Shown: positions 33,004-44,398 of the stretch, in pieces
Position numbering within the stretch: the stretch's first letter is position 1
Layout of the letters: the number at the start of each line of letters is the position of its first letter
NCBI GenBank assembly: GCA_900175165.2
Contig: FWWN02000646.1
Location: forward strand, 1-64,000
Source of the DNA: Rhizomucor pusillus
Taxonomy: Eukaryota; Mucoromycota; Mucoromycetes; Mucorales; Lichtheimiaceae
Direction: 5' to 3'
Length of the DNA: 64,000 bases
Made by a program: the position numbers and the translations under genes
Notes under the pieces: generated by a model
What the model saw: only the letters and a program-made list of their open reading frames with translations
The model's database searches: none
What the model was told of the DNA's origin: nothing

Positions 33004-35420
33004 TTATTTTGCTCGAAGCAGCTCAGCTATCGTTTTCAGCACCTCTGGGTCGATGCTTTTCCTTCCTTGTTTCTCAAGCCACGAGAGCTTATCGATTACA
33101 GTAAAACCCCATCGATCTTCCAAGTCTGTTCTACAGTCGGGTTGTGATAGAAGAAGTCTGAGAAGTTCTACACGTCCGTAGCATACTGCGACGTCTATCG
33201 CTCGTCGTCCTTCCACAGCCTCGGCCCAGTTAACAGGCCAACCAGCATCCAGCGCTATCTTTACAAATTCCACGTCGTTTTCACGCACAGCATTAAGCCA
33301 CGAGGGTCCCATATCGCTTTGTTCGCTGACTGACAAGTGAGCGCCCGCCTTTCGTAGCATGGATACGACGTGAGGATGCTTTCCCACAACGGCCACGAAA
33401 ATAGGTGTGTGACCCCATCGATCGCGTACGTGAACTGACGCACCGTTTAACAGTAGATATTCAACAGTTGCAATGTTACCGTCGCGGCTTGCAATATGCA
33501 GTGGGTTCCGGCCTTCATAATCCACGCAGTTCAGATTGAGCATATCGCCCATGGCATCGCTTAACATTTTCATGCTTTGAACATCGTTGGCGCTGGCTGC
33601 AGAGCAGAGTAACATGGGTGCTAGCATCTTTTCTGCCAACTGCTCCTCTTCAAGAGACATGACTTTCTGATCTACATCGGATTTTGCCGCTAGTTTGCTG
33701 CGAGCTGATACCTTGGCAAAAATGTCCAAAAGAATTTGCGAACGGCTGCCCGATGCGCTGAAGCGCTGCTTTTCTGCACGGGCAGTCAGTTCACCGCGCA
33801 AGTTTCGTGTCATCAATAACCGGACTTGTTGTGGATCATCAGGTATCTTGCCAAGCAAGTATGAAAGCTTGGTAAGCGCGCATTCTGGTGTCATATCAGC
33901 ACCAGCAACGACACCGATAGCCGCAAGCTGCCGTCCAGTAGCATAAGAGTCCGTCACCAGGCCTTTCCTACACTGCGTACAGTTTACAATGACAACGCCT
34001 CGATCGCATGCTTCTTTAAGCGCAGCCAGCAAATCAGATCTTGCAGGGGCGTTGCCAGCGCCGTAAGTCTCCAAGACAACTCCTTGCAAAGGCGGTGCAA
34101 GGAACGCACGAACAGTGCTCTCGTTGATGCCGGGGAACAACCGCAACGATGCTACGTTCCGATTCAGTATTTTGTGGGATTTGAATTTCGCGATATGCGT
34201 AGGACGAAGGACTAGCGGCCATTTGACATCTAAATGTATTGTATACTTCCATATTTAGCTTGAATCGATCCCTTCTAGAACGTCGACGGAGCAATTACCG
34301 ATATCAATTCCGAGATTGACCAATGCTGGGAGGTTTGGTGAATCAAATGCATCAAAGTCCACAGCGCTTATTTTGCTTGTGCGATTGCCTCTATACAATT
34401 TATCTCCAAAGTAAAGACACACTTCAGGGATGACAAAGTGGCCGGCAATAGTCAACGCGCCTAAAAGATTCTCTACAGCATCGTTGCGGACTTCTGTTAA
34501 AGGAACTTGGGAGCCGGTAATGATAACGGTTTTTCTAACATAGATTTATAAGTATCAATTCTGGGCAAACAAGTCGTCTTTGAGGTAGTTACCCCAAGTC
34601 CTCCAACATGAAACTAAGCGCGCTTGCGGTATACGCCATAGTGTCGGTACCGTGTAGAACAATAAATGCATCGAAATGTTCGTAATTTGCTTCTATGTCA
34701 CGCGCGATGCGTACCCAATCTGTAGAATATACAAATATGTAAGTAACATTTGGATTTTTTAATATATTGTGATATTACCATCCATGGTGATGTTGCAAGA
34801 ATCAAGAAGTGGATCGTATTCTAATATAGAGTATCTAAAGTATACACGCATTAAGCTTTCCCCACACAGCATACTAAGGAGCATGTTTCAAGTACCTAAT
34901 GCGTTTTCCGAAAAGACTAACTGGAGTAACCAGGCTTGGAAGGTGTGTCAGCACCGTTTCTCCGCTTGGCTGTACTTGTCTGACCATATTTGTAATGGAA
35001 GTAAATTGATCTTTCAAAGTCGCACTGTCAGCAAGGTTTTCTTGCGAAGCTGAGCGTGAGTTAAGGCCATGAGAAGGGTCATGGAATCGTATCAAGCGTG
35101 CGAGTGATTTGGCCAAGTAGTTTGGCAACTAAATTCGGATATTAGGTCGGGAACTGATTTCGACCCTCTTTTAGATACAATTTCGACTTACAGGGATATA
35201 TCCGTGCTCCGGAGTGTGCTTCATGCCAATGGTACCTCCAGTATAGATAACCAAGACTCTCGAAAAGTCTACAAAAGTGTTTAGATTCGGAACAAGGAAA
35301 TATTGCCAAGTCTGCTCGGAACGTACCTGGAGCTAACATTTCGTCCCGATCAGCACGCAGCTGATGTTCGACAGCCGCATTGTCGTAAATGGGCACCTGG
35401 ACATTCAGTTCCGGATTCAT
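33004..35420 (-). CDS. L-asparaginase (type I) with C-terminal ankyrin repeats
   Basis: Cytosolic asparaginase (Asn to Asp + NH3), 682 residues from the ATG at 35420. Seven exons: 35420-35327, 35268-35192, 35128-34896, 34834-34779, 34719-34593, 34534-34299, 34229-33004; all phases close. Both catalytic Thr motifs are present: [10 protein letters not shown] in exon 2 and [17 protein letters not shown] in exon 5. Later conserved stretches are [22 protein letters not shown] and [12 protein letters not shown]. The last exon continues into ankyrin repeats ([48 protein letters not shown]). The architecture matches animal ASPG and many fungal proteins. The ORF is open upstream of this ATG to a splice-like site near 35460, so a short upstream exon is possible. 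Confidence 0.88.
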
Positions 35421-35712
35421 GAGCCCTTCAAGTTGTTTCTGGTGCTCTGAAAAAGGCTGGAAAAAAAAATGGAAAAAGCTGCAAGCTATGGCGGACTTTG
35501 TCAAGTTCCCCACGCTCGTAGCCAATGGACGCAACGTCCCTTCATCTCGTCATTTGCCATCAATGGTCAAAACTCTCTGATCCAGTGGTTTCGCCGACGA
35601 AAAACATCCCGCGGAAATGGAAAGAAGAATAGAGTTTATGTATGTTGAGACGAGTACTCCAAATACTACTATATAGGCACATTTATGACTGTGTATGTGT
35701 GGTTTGTTCCAG

Positions 35713-37442
35713 TTACTTTCGGCTCGCCTTGAGCGAGCGCATAGTGGTTTTCAACCTCTTGAAAGATCCTCCTTGCTATAAACGAAAAGAAAAAATTTAG
35801 ATTCGACCTTTTGCCGAACGAGTGAATGGGACTTGCCTCTTTCGTCTTGTGTCTCGTCACCTTTATCGTGCTCTGCGGTATAATATCGTAGTCGGGAGCA
35901 ACAGCTTGTGGAATGCTAACATGGTACCTTTGACGCAAGGAACCTGCATTAGAGCTAAAATCGGGAATCATTCTTGTCAGTGAACAAAACTCGTTTTGGT
36001 TTTGATTTTTGTAGCGAATTTACCTTTCAGCCGGTGCATCCATCTTGACCCGCTTAACGCGAGGCGCAACCCTGTAAAAGCGAAACGTTTAATAAACGTC
36101 GAAGGATGCAACAACCAATGTCAATACATACGCCTCATGTCTGTATTCTCGTAACTCATGCTGTCGTTCGCTGTAATTGGCGCTGCGTTTGATGACTAGA
36201 CGACTCCACTTTGCAATTAATTGTTCTGCTTTTCTCTTGATGCGAGGATCTACTCGAGGTGATTTTTGATAAAAATAAACGATTTTGCCAACGCCGCTTT
36301 CACGCAAGTGGTCGCTTGCAATAGGTAGCTATAACAAGAAAGATCTAGTCATTATCACCATCCGGGATTATAGTTAGTAATTATATTCCTTACGCTATCC
36401 AAAGCATCCAACATTTGGGATTGGATATCCAAGCTTGGAAGAGATCGATCAGGTAATGGTTCCAACCATACACGAATTGCATCCAATAGCTGGTTGTCGA
36501 GGATGTTATCTTGAATTCGTTTACTACCGAGTTGCGCGATAAGTCAGGCAATGATGTGACATATTCATTGAGTCAATTTACTTTGTCAAAATGTTCATTG
36601 CTTCATTAAGCATCTTGAGTTTCGCAGTTGCCGGCCGTCTTTCGTTATTTGCCATTGTGTCTTCATCTGCAGCGTTTCTCATTCTTTCACGAAGAGCCAT
36701 CAACTCTTCGTCCATGCTTCGTTCCAAGTCTTCTTCATCTGCCTTCTTCCGTCTTTTGCGAGTATTCTGAAGTTTTGCAACGTTTCGATCGAATTCCTCC
36801 ATGATTTCTGCGACACTCCTTAATACAACGACCTCATGAACTTCATTAAGTCACTTACTGGCTGTTCTGATTTCTTCTTCTGTCATAGGCCGCGGTGGCT
36901 CTGCATTTTCGTCTTCTTCTTCGTCCTGTTCCCCATCTTTCACTCTGCTTTTGCCTCGCTTCTTCTTCTCTCGTATCTCCTGTTTAATACGTTGTAACTC
37001 TGCTTCTTCCTCCTCGGTCCGTTCTCGTCGTCTGAAAGATGGTAGTTTTTGCTTCTTTCTTACTGACATCTCTGCTTCTGGCTCGGCTTCGGCTGCATAG
37101 TCAGGATCGCGCTGTTCGTCAGCTGAAACCGGTTTTGGTGAAGGTGAACGGACAGGAGACGGTGATCTAGCATTCTCGGCATCGGAATCTTCTACATCGC
37201 TCTGTCCACTTCCTTCCACATCCGATACTAATCAAGCACAAGAACTGGGTTTGAGTCGACTGATCGCTCCGCCTGGGAATCGTTAAGCCTTACATCTCTC
37301 TTCTTCACTTAGACCACCTTCTCCAAAGAAGTCGTCCATATCCTTTGTGTAGAGTTTAACAACGACAATAATCAATGTAGCAATAGTTGCAGCAATTTAC
37401 CAGAGGAGCACCCGATTCCGTGACCTTTTCCTGCTGATCCAT
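35713..37442 (-). CDS. SPN1: Transcription elongation factor Iws1/Spn1
   Basis: Nuclear factor that binds Spt6 and RNA polymerase II during elongation, 413 residues. Nine exons: 37442-37401, 37342-37294, 37227-36859, 36807-36582, 36523-36394, 36328-36132, 36071-36024, 35954-35837, 35775-35713; total 1,242 bases with every phase closing. The N-terminal half is acidic and Ser/Pro/Lys-rich. The TFIIS N-terminal-like (LW) fold spans about residues 215-330: LLDAIRVWLEPLPDRSLPSLD, then LRESGVGKIVYFYQKSPRVD and AEQLIAKWSRLVIKRSANY. The C-terminus is basic (GGSFKRLKTTMRSLKASRK). The last intron needs a GC donor (GAG|GCAAGT, acceptor TTTATAG); using it gives exactly the basic tail expected of the family. 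Confidence 0.92.
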
Positions 37443-37764
37443 AGCGAGAACAAGAGATATTGGAAATGCCTCAAGAGCCAGCCCGGGTTTTTCAACCCAG
37501 ACGCTGCCATTCACACAAAGTTGTGTATGGATAACAAAGAATTAGACCTGACTCACTGTAATAGTCAAAAATTACCTGAATTCTATTGAAACGACCTTAT
37601 AATTATTTGCAAAGAGCAACATTCAAAACATAGATGTGTCGAAAAATTCGACGTTTAAACTCGCACAAGATCTGTACTAATGAATTAACTCAATATTTGC
37701 AACAGGAGCGATTTTAGTAAACAATCATTTAATAAAAGTACAGTATAGTTGTTGTTTTTGCCCT

Positions 37765-39954
37765 TTACATTTTGGCGCCCATAAAGGAGCCGATCTTGGT
37801 AGCTTGTCTGATACCAAGTTCAAGCATAATTTCCTCGGAGCCGCCTGAGCAAGTAGTGTATGAAAAGTTAGCCGACATGGCAGAAAATGTAAACAGACCT
37901 CGCTACGTACCAGGAATTGCATATGCTCGAACTTCACGGTACAAACGCTCAATCTTCTCGCCTTGCCCGCCTACAAGAATAGAGCAAAACAATGTTAATA
38001 TCCAGTGCATGCAGGAAGAACAGGTTTCTGGGACTGACCCCTTGTGTATGCAAGACCGCCAAAGATTTGAGCGGCTTCACGTGCACAGTATTCAAATGTT
38101 TGTGTTGCCTGAGCCTTGCATACTGCGCGCATTTAACGGTGTTAGTGCTAAACATATATGCTAGTGCTGAATAGTTGCTAGGATACTCACAAGCAATGTT
38201 ACCGCCCAATCGGAGCGGCTGCAAATCCAATGGCATGTGTTTCGTTTGGTAAGCAAGGATTTCCATCCATGCATGAGTCGCTTCGACTTGTCGAATCATG
38301 TGTGCAAGCTTGTTGCGGATGACTGGATGGTCAATGAGACGTTTGCCAAAAGTCTTGCGCTTGTGAGCATACTATTTAGAAAACAAGCAGCAACAGCGTC
38401 GTTAGCAAACGAAGCAAGCTATCGAGGTAGATGGAGTTTCTACCTTGAGGCATTCTTCAATGCAGACGCGAGCAAAGCGATTTGCCTGGATAACAATACC
38501 CATACGCTCAGCATTGAAGTTCCTGCGCGATAGTTTAGTAAATTTACAAGGCATTTGAGCGAGAGTTCTCACAATACTTACGCGACAATGTAGCGGAAGC
38601 CCATGTTTTCCTCGCCAATCAAGTTCTCCTTAGGGACCTTGACATCTTCAAAGGTGATATATGCGGTACCGGACGGCCATACACCAGAGCATTGCATTTG
38701 TCGTGTAGTAACACCAGGCATGTTACGCTCGACAAGCAAGAACGAGATGCCCTCGAAACCGGGACCTCCAGTACGGCAGGCGACAGTGAAGTAGTCGGCG
38801 AACACACCGTTTGTAATCCACTTCTTTTCGCCGTTGAGGATGTAGTGATCGCCGGCGTCGCGAGCCTCGGTGACAAGGTTTGCAACATCTGAACCACCGC
38901 TAGGTTCAGTGATGGCCAGACAGATGAATTTCTCGCCCTTTAGAACATCTGGAATAACTTTCTTTTTCAAGTGTTCCGAGGCAAACAATGCGATCGGAGG
39001 CAGGCCAATTCCAAGACCACCAACCAGAGCCCAGGTTACCTATTTACCCAAAAAAGTAAATAACAAGATTATGTGATATAATAATCATGATCACCGCAGC
39101 GATTACTTACACCACCGGAGCCGCAGCGTGATAATTCATCAACAACAACGACGTTGTGAAAAGCATCCCATTCTTCAGGCTTGATGCCAGCAGGGTAACC
39201 ATAAGGGATAAGTTCTGGAGGGGCATGGTGGCATGCGGCAGCAAGGATACCAATCTTTGCAGCTTTTTGGAAGACTTCTTTTGGAATACTTTTAGCCTCA
39301 TCCCATTCGTGACAGAAGGGCGTGATTTCCTTTTCGACGAAATCACGGACAACTCTGCGCACTGCACGGTGGGAGTCGTTGTAAAAGGGGCTGCAGCACC
39401 GATACATGGGCAGATCAGCCAAAGTTTCGATCACATGCAACTGATGATAAAACTAATTTACCTATACCAATCCTGATACCTAACAACAACGAGAAAGCCA
39501 AGCCGTTATTGTATATCCATGATGGATTTAAACGCTGCCAACTTACCACATAGGGTCGCCAAATGGAACCATATCACCAAATGTCTCACCGATTTGGAGG
39601 AAGGACTTTTCTTGCTCCTCTTCTTCTTGTTGTGCGCCAGCGCTCTGTTCTTCTGCAGTACTGATTTCACCGATCAGGAACTTGGAACCAATCTTTTCAA
39701 GTACGGACTTGTTGTGGAACGAGTCAAATTGCTTGGTGGCGTCCTTGCCAGATGCCTTCAGAAGGACTTTCTTGCCTCCAGGATGGTCAGCCAAGAAGTT
39801 GGTTACATCGTAGACTTTTCCGTGAATTATGACCCAGCTAATACATAGTCGTTGGTTAATACAAGATTTAATAAATAGAATATTTCTGCTGTAAGCACCA
39901 GTCACTGTCGGCCGTGTGTTTGGCGACTTCCTCGACGGTAAATTTTTTGGACAT
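37765..39954 (-). CDS. Cytochrome b5-acyl-CoA dehydrogenase fusion
   Basis: Flavoprotein that oxidises acyl-CoA at the alpha-beta bond, fused to an N-terminal cytochrome b5. Start ATG 39954 (MSKKFTVEEVAKHTADSD). The b5 domain carries both haem His: HPGG in FLADHPGGKKVL and the His in QFDSFHN. After a Glu-rich linker comes the dehydrogenase: N-terminal helices (VRDFVEKEITPFCHEWDEA), the middle domain (LAITEPSGGSDVANL, EKKWITNGVFADYFTVACRTG) and the C-terminal helical part (MIRQVEATHAWMEILAYQ; REVRAYAIPGGSEEIMLELGIRQATK). The stop is the TAA at 37765-37767. At least eight exons; some internal junctions (38.0-38.6 kb) were not fixed to the base. The b5 probably passes electrons from FAD. No mitochondrial presequence is evident and no peroxisomal SKL, so location is open. 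Confidence 0.82.
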
Positions 39955-41629
39955 GATCGTACCGATGTAGAGTTGGGGGTTCTATTTCCAGGTTAGAGTT
40001 GCAGTCAGGGAAAAAAGGACTCGGCCGAGAGGGAGGGAGAGGTAAGAAAAAGAGAAAGAAATGTCAAGAATGAGATCAGGATTGGGGTCTCTTAATATCA
40101 CATGCATCTGTGGATACAGCGACTGGCCAGTTGAATAAACACAAGGTTTTGCACTTGAGAAAATGCAGGAACAGACGCATCTTGTGAAATACCCACACGT
40201 AATGTCATACTACCATACCTGCCAACATCAGTTTTCTGGAAATCTTTTGTAGACCATTATTTAGATATGAAATAAAAGCTTTAAAAACGTTGCAACGCAA
40301 TCAGCGCGCGAGCAAACATGTCCCCAACCGTCCGCTCTTTGTTTTTTCTTTCGCCGATTTTCATGCGCGCTGTCTCAAGTAGCCAAAGAGCATCTGAGGA
40401 GATTCGCAGTTTCTGCATATGATTTTTCAGGCCGCAAAATGGGGTACAAGTAAGATCGGGGTTTTTGGCGGATCCTTGGACATTTGATTGGCTCACAAAA
40501 GTTGGCTGATTCTGTCTTGATGAAATTGAGCCAAATGTTCGAAATTGAGCCTTGGGCAACTGACAAGTCCTTCCAGTCGTTCGAACAAAGGAGGACAAGG
40601 TCGAAACTTACGCATCTCCCAAGAAAATAAAGACTCCGCTTTTACATCACCACGTATATAAAACCTCCAGCAGTGTGCATTGACGGCATCATAGCATTGG
40701 AAATCAATCACAAGAAAATCAGCACATACCTTAACAATGGATATTAAGATTGGAAACTACGAGTCGATAGTATAGTTATATACCGGAATCAAGAGCAGTA
40801 AACATGATATCATCCTTGGAAACCGTGGCACTACGATAACAATCCGAGAACTGACTGGAGAACCAATTTCACGCCATTCTACGTTATCCCGACTTTTATT
40901 CATTTCTCTTCCACTCTAATTAGCAACTGCATCAATAGTGATCTTGCTAAGTCTAGAGAAGGTCCCACGACGGAAGGCTCTGGTAATGAAACATTTGAAC
41001 ATCGACAAATGTTCACAACTTGTGCCGCATGAGGTTATTGATTCCATCAAGAGCAGCCACAAGCAATCCACAGGTTAAATGTTGCGCCAAAATCATATCC
41101 TCGATTATCCCGCGGTTTTACATGTCCGGGTCAAGTCATAAAGAAGGAGAAGCCAACTTCACCATCGAGTCCATTCGTCCATTCATTTTCCATTGTATAA
41201 TTACTCAACTAAAAGGAATCAAACATTAATGGTAAGTGCTCAGATTACAATGTCAGTTCGTATCCAGTTACCAATTCTATTTATAGGATGACTTACCATT
41301 TCGGGCCCCCAAATGGCCATCAGTGCGGCATTATGATGATGCCGCACTTCGTTCTTTTCGTTGATCCTTCCTCCGAAGATGAGCTTTGAGCTAATGTTCG
41401 TAGAAGTCAAAAGAAAAGGAAGCTATAGCAACGGTCACCATGAAAGCGAAGTTGTGAAGATAGGGAAAGAGATGCAGGTTGCCATTAACAAGCTTATATT
41501 CCAGAAGGTGGAGAACCCATAAGTGGTTGGTCTGTTGGTTGAAGGCAAATTTATTTTGCTTTCTTATTCTTGATGTCATTATAACGTGTAAAATAGGGCA
41601 CAGAGCAATCGCATATAAGAAGGACCTGA
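39955..41629. other. Intergenic region with doubtful small frames
   Basis: A minus-strand frame at 40281-40598 (105 codons, MSSFVRTTGRTCQLPKAQFR start with a presequence-like composition) has no supporting homology I recognise. On the + strand a good intron-like segment (GTAAGT at about 41231 to TTTATAG at 41287) could join short frames ending in DDLPFRAPKWPSVRHYDDAALR, but the upstream frame has stops. Content is otherwise AT-rich DNA. Confidence 0.35.
41324..41348. repeat. Perfect 9-bp inverted repeat (hairpin)
   Basis: GTGCGGCAT, a seven-base spacer, then ATGCCGCAC: perfect 9-bp arms. It sits in a region of coding-like fragments, so it may simply be coding sequence. No adjacent oligo-T that would suggest a pol III product. 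Confidence 0.6.
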
Positions 41630-41649
41630 ATTACAACAGCCAGTATAGA

Positions 41650-42573
41650 ATGATTGACCTGAGCACGTTCCACTTTGTCCGATACTGTGCTGACGACATT
41701 CTACTGTTGTCCACTAAACTGGAGAAGCTTCTCCATGTCAAAGTAAGCCGGTTATCCTTTCTTCGGCTAACAACGACATCGACCAACTTGAGGAACCAAA
41801 GCAACAAAACCAACCTGCGACAACGATCTGTATCATTGATGGTTTCAAGTCTTCCACCATCCCTGATTTTATTCAAGTGGAAGGCCCTTACAAGGTGCTC
41901 GACGAAAAAATCGAACGGATTCTCAGTATGGACTTCCGCACGTTCCCAGGCCTACTGCCCCATGGCGCAAGGTTGTTTTCAGGTGCGATCATTCAAGGTG
42001 AACGACCAACAGTCATTTTGACTTGCGAGAATTTATGCACGTGCACAATCGCTTGACATACACGGGGAGGCAAAAAGCAAATCTTTACCAATCCCACCAG
42101 CACCAATATTTATTGGGCTTGTTGATGAATCCGACGGACATGGACAGAAAAAGAAGTTCAAAATTGGCTCACTGCACATGAACATTTTCGTTACATCGTC
42201 GGTTATGCTCTGTCAAGATTTCTTAGCCATCAGCTTGGGTCCGGAAACCAACATACAGCAACAGTCTTTTTCACGACGGTCCAAGCTTTTTTTTCAGAAA
42301 GCAATCGAAAAGTACCTGAGTCTATTGGAGAGCAGTGAGACCAAGAATGCACCTGTTTCTGTTGGAGATTTGCGTCAAGTCTTGTTATCCTTTGCTGATC
42401 CATCCACGTATATGCCGTACCGCGCAACGTTGGAGTCATTTGATAACGATTTTTTCAGCCTGCGACCATCTTTACTTTATGCGGCTTGCCCCACGACGGT
42501 TAAGGTGTATAGTACAGTTCATCGCTTCAATCTGACTAGGGGCCGCGGACTCTTGTCGAAGAATGGTGGTTAA
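41650..42573 (+). pseudogene. Coding-like region of unknown family, frames disrupted
   Basis: A + strand region with coding character but no intact gene. One piece starts MIDLSTFHFVRYCADDILLL, and after an intron-like GTAAGC...CTTGAG continues as ICIIDGFKSSTIPDF and FRTFPGLLPHGARLFSG to VILTCENL, where it stops. A second frame picks up near 42010 and runs 180 codons to 42573 (PIPPAPIFIGLVDESDGHGQ, QKAIEKYLSLLESSE, FADPSTYMPYRATLESFDND). Joining the two needs a frameshift that no short intron explains. No domain recognised. It lies next to a transposase remnant; it could be a transposon gene, a decayed host gene, or a gene with splicing I cannot resolve. Confidence 0.35.
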
Positions 42574-42749
42574 ATTCTTGACAGACAGTGTATATCAACG
42601 GCTCTTGCTGAGTAGGGAGAAACAGTTCAAGTGCTGCAGGTTGCAGACCTGAGATCGGCCCCGCAGAGTCAGCTAGCCCAATACTTTTTTGAAACGCGTC
42701 TTGGCAGCCATCGAAATAGTTAAAGTCAACCACGCGTTTTCCAGTACAA

Positions 42750-43470
42750 GACAATATGGGCCTTACTGTTTCCGTGGGATCACTCTCCAAGCATCTTCGT
42801 GCAAAATGTGCGCTAACTCTCAAGCGCGCTGTGAAATATCCAGAAAAGAGGAACAGCAAGGAAGTAAAAGAAAGCCGACATCAATTCGTACAAACTTGGA
42901 TATTCGACGGCCATGTAGATTATCTGCTAAACTGTGTCTTCATTGACGGGGCAAGCTTCAATACGCACATCAGGAAAACGTTTGCTCAATCGAGGAAAGG
43001 GAGTCTGCTCGAATTATCGTACCCACTGCTCGCCAGCCATCAATGTCGCTCCTGGCTGCAATATCCGGAACCGAGATCGTAGAAGCGTCGGTCAAGGTCT
43101 CAAAAGGAGGAACAAATGCTGATGAATTTCTAGCTTTCATCAACAGTGTTATGGACAAGCTTCACGCAAAAAGCCTGCACGGACATTATCTTGTTTTCGA
43201 TAACGCTCCAATTCACAAGCCTGAATTCGTGGTTTCAACGCTCTATTTCTGCCAGCATATTCTCCATTTCTAAACCCCATCGAGGGAACTTTTTCGAAAG
43301 TAAAAACATTGGTTAGACGTGGTCCTATGCTGGAGAAAGAGACGCTCACAAGCCGTGTTATCCATGCAATTGCTCATGTAACTCCCTCGGACCTTGAAGG
43401 ATGGGTTCAACATTCAGTATCATTTTCTTTGAATTTATTTTTTTCTATGAATAAAAGTATACATTATTGT
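42750..43470 (+). mobile_element. Second broken Tc1/mariner-type transposase
   Basis: Fragments of a DDE transposase in three frames. The first catalytic Asp region is NCVFIDGASFNTHIRK (42756-43082 frame), the second is LVFDNAPIHKPE (43043-43273 frame), and the third follows in a further frame (HFLNPIEGTFSKVKTLVRRG, from about 43262), where Glu of NPIEG would be the third acidic residue. It ends with a WVQHSVSFS segment, matching WIRHSVSFF of the copy at 4.5-5.0 kb, so the two belong to one family. At least two frameshifts make it inactive. Terminal repeats were not found. Confidence 0.75.
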
Positions 43471-43982
43471 CCGTGAGCTATGATAGTCATTCTACTTTCT
43501 GACGTCCCAATTTCCCTGACCGACATTCAGACTTTTGCCAGCTTTAGTTGAAGTTTTCATGGGCGAAGACAAAGCACAGTGATGGTCGAGCCAATAATCT
43601 TCGGAAGAAACTCTAACCAAATTCCACTGAGAAACCAACGTTCTAAAGAGTGTTATAAACCATCTTCTCAAGCTGAGCTAAGTTATTGAGGGTCCAAGTA
43701 AACTTTTCCTAAGTTTAGGTAAAATTCTTTGAAACTGCGCCAACTTCCATGTGCCTAGAGCTAAGTTTTCGTTCATTTGCGCGGATTCTAACGAAAAAAC
43801 TGTAATAGAATACGTAGAATACCATCAAGTCATCAAGACAAAAATCCGCCAACTTTCCTAAAAAGAATCCGCCAATAAAATGTAATCATATTTGTTCCAT
43901 ATTGGGTCGGCTGCCGTCCTGGAATCCGGCATCCGGCATCCGTGCTGGCGATCTCGCTGGCCAGCCATTGCACCTTTTTTTT

Positions 43983-44005
43983 NNNNNNNNNNNNNNNNNN
44001 NNNNN
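43983..44005. other. Assembly gap (23 N)
   Basis: A run of 23 unknown bases flanked on both sides by T homopolymers (T8 before, T4 after). It looks like a gap or unresolved poly-T tract; true length is unknown. Confidence 0.99.
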
Positions 44006-44313
44006 TTTTCACTGTTACCCTGTCCCACTGCTGTTCTAAGCAGAAGCGTAAATTATTACCCGGAAACAAATGTATAGTTGAAACGAAACGAAAAATAAAC
44101 TACTCTCAATAATATGTTGTTACTAGTAAAAACAAAGTACAATATTATAATAAGTTACTGTTCTAATAATTCAGGGAATATATGCGGTATTGTTGTTACG
44201 GCGAGAAGGAAACAAGTTTGAATGCATGTACAATATGGACTGGAGACTCGTAGATTTGTTCTGAGAGACGATTGTGTAAATTGTATATATGTCGAGTTGT
44301 GTGAGAGCGTGTG

Positions 44314-44332
44314 CATGTGTGTGTGTGTGTGC
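44314..44332 (+). repeat. TG dinucleotide microsatellite
   Basis: About nine TG units (with one GC interruption at the end) just downstream of the phosphatase stop codon, in its 3' untranslated region. Confidence 0.9.
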
Positions 44333-44398
44333 GTTTGTCTGAAGAGTATGTGAACAGTGTAACGCCTTTTCTTTTTCTTTTGCTCCCTTCGATGTCCA

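Larger units (their letters stand above)
43471..44398. other. Intergenic stretch containing an assembly gap
   Basis: AT-rich DNA without a supported gene. It contains the 23-base N run and a short TG microsatellite within the 3' flank of the phosphatase gene. Confidence 0.5.

Noticed and set aside
32876..33181. + strand frame between the nucleotidyltransferase and asparaginase genes
   Set aside because: It lies in the 133-base intergenic gap and the antisense of the asparaginase C-terminus; no independent support.
43983..44005. Possible biological break at the N run
   Set aside because: Assembly gap flanked by homopolymer T; no feature can be inferred from it.
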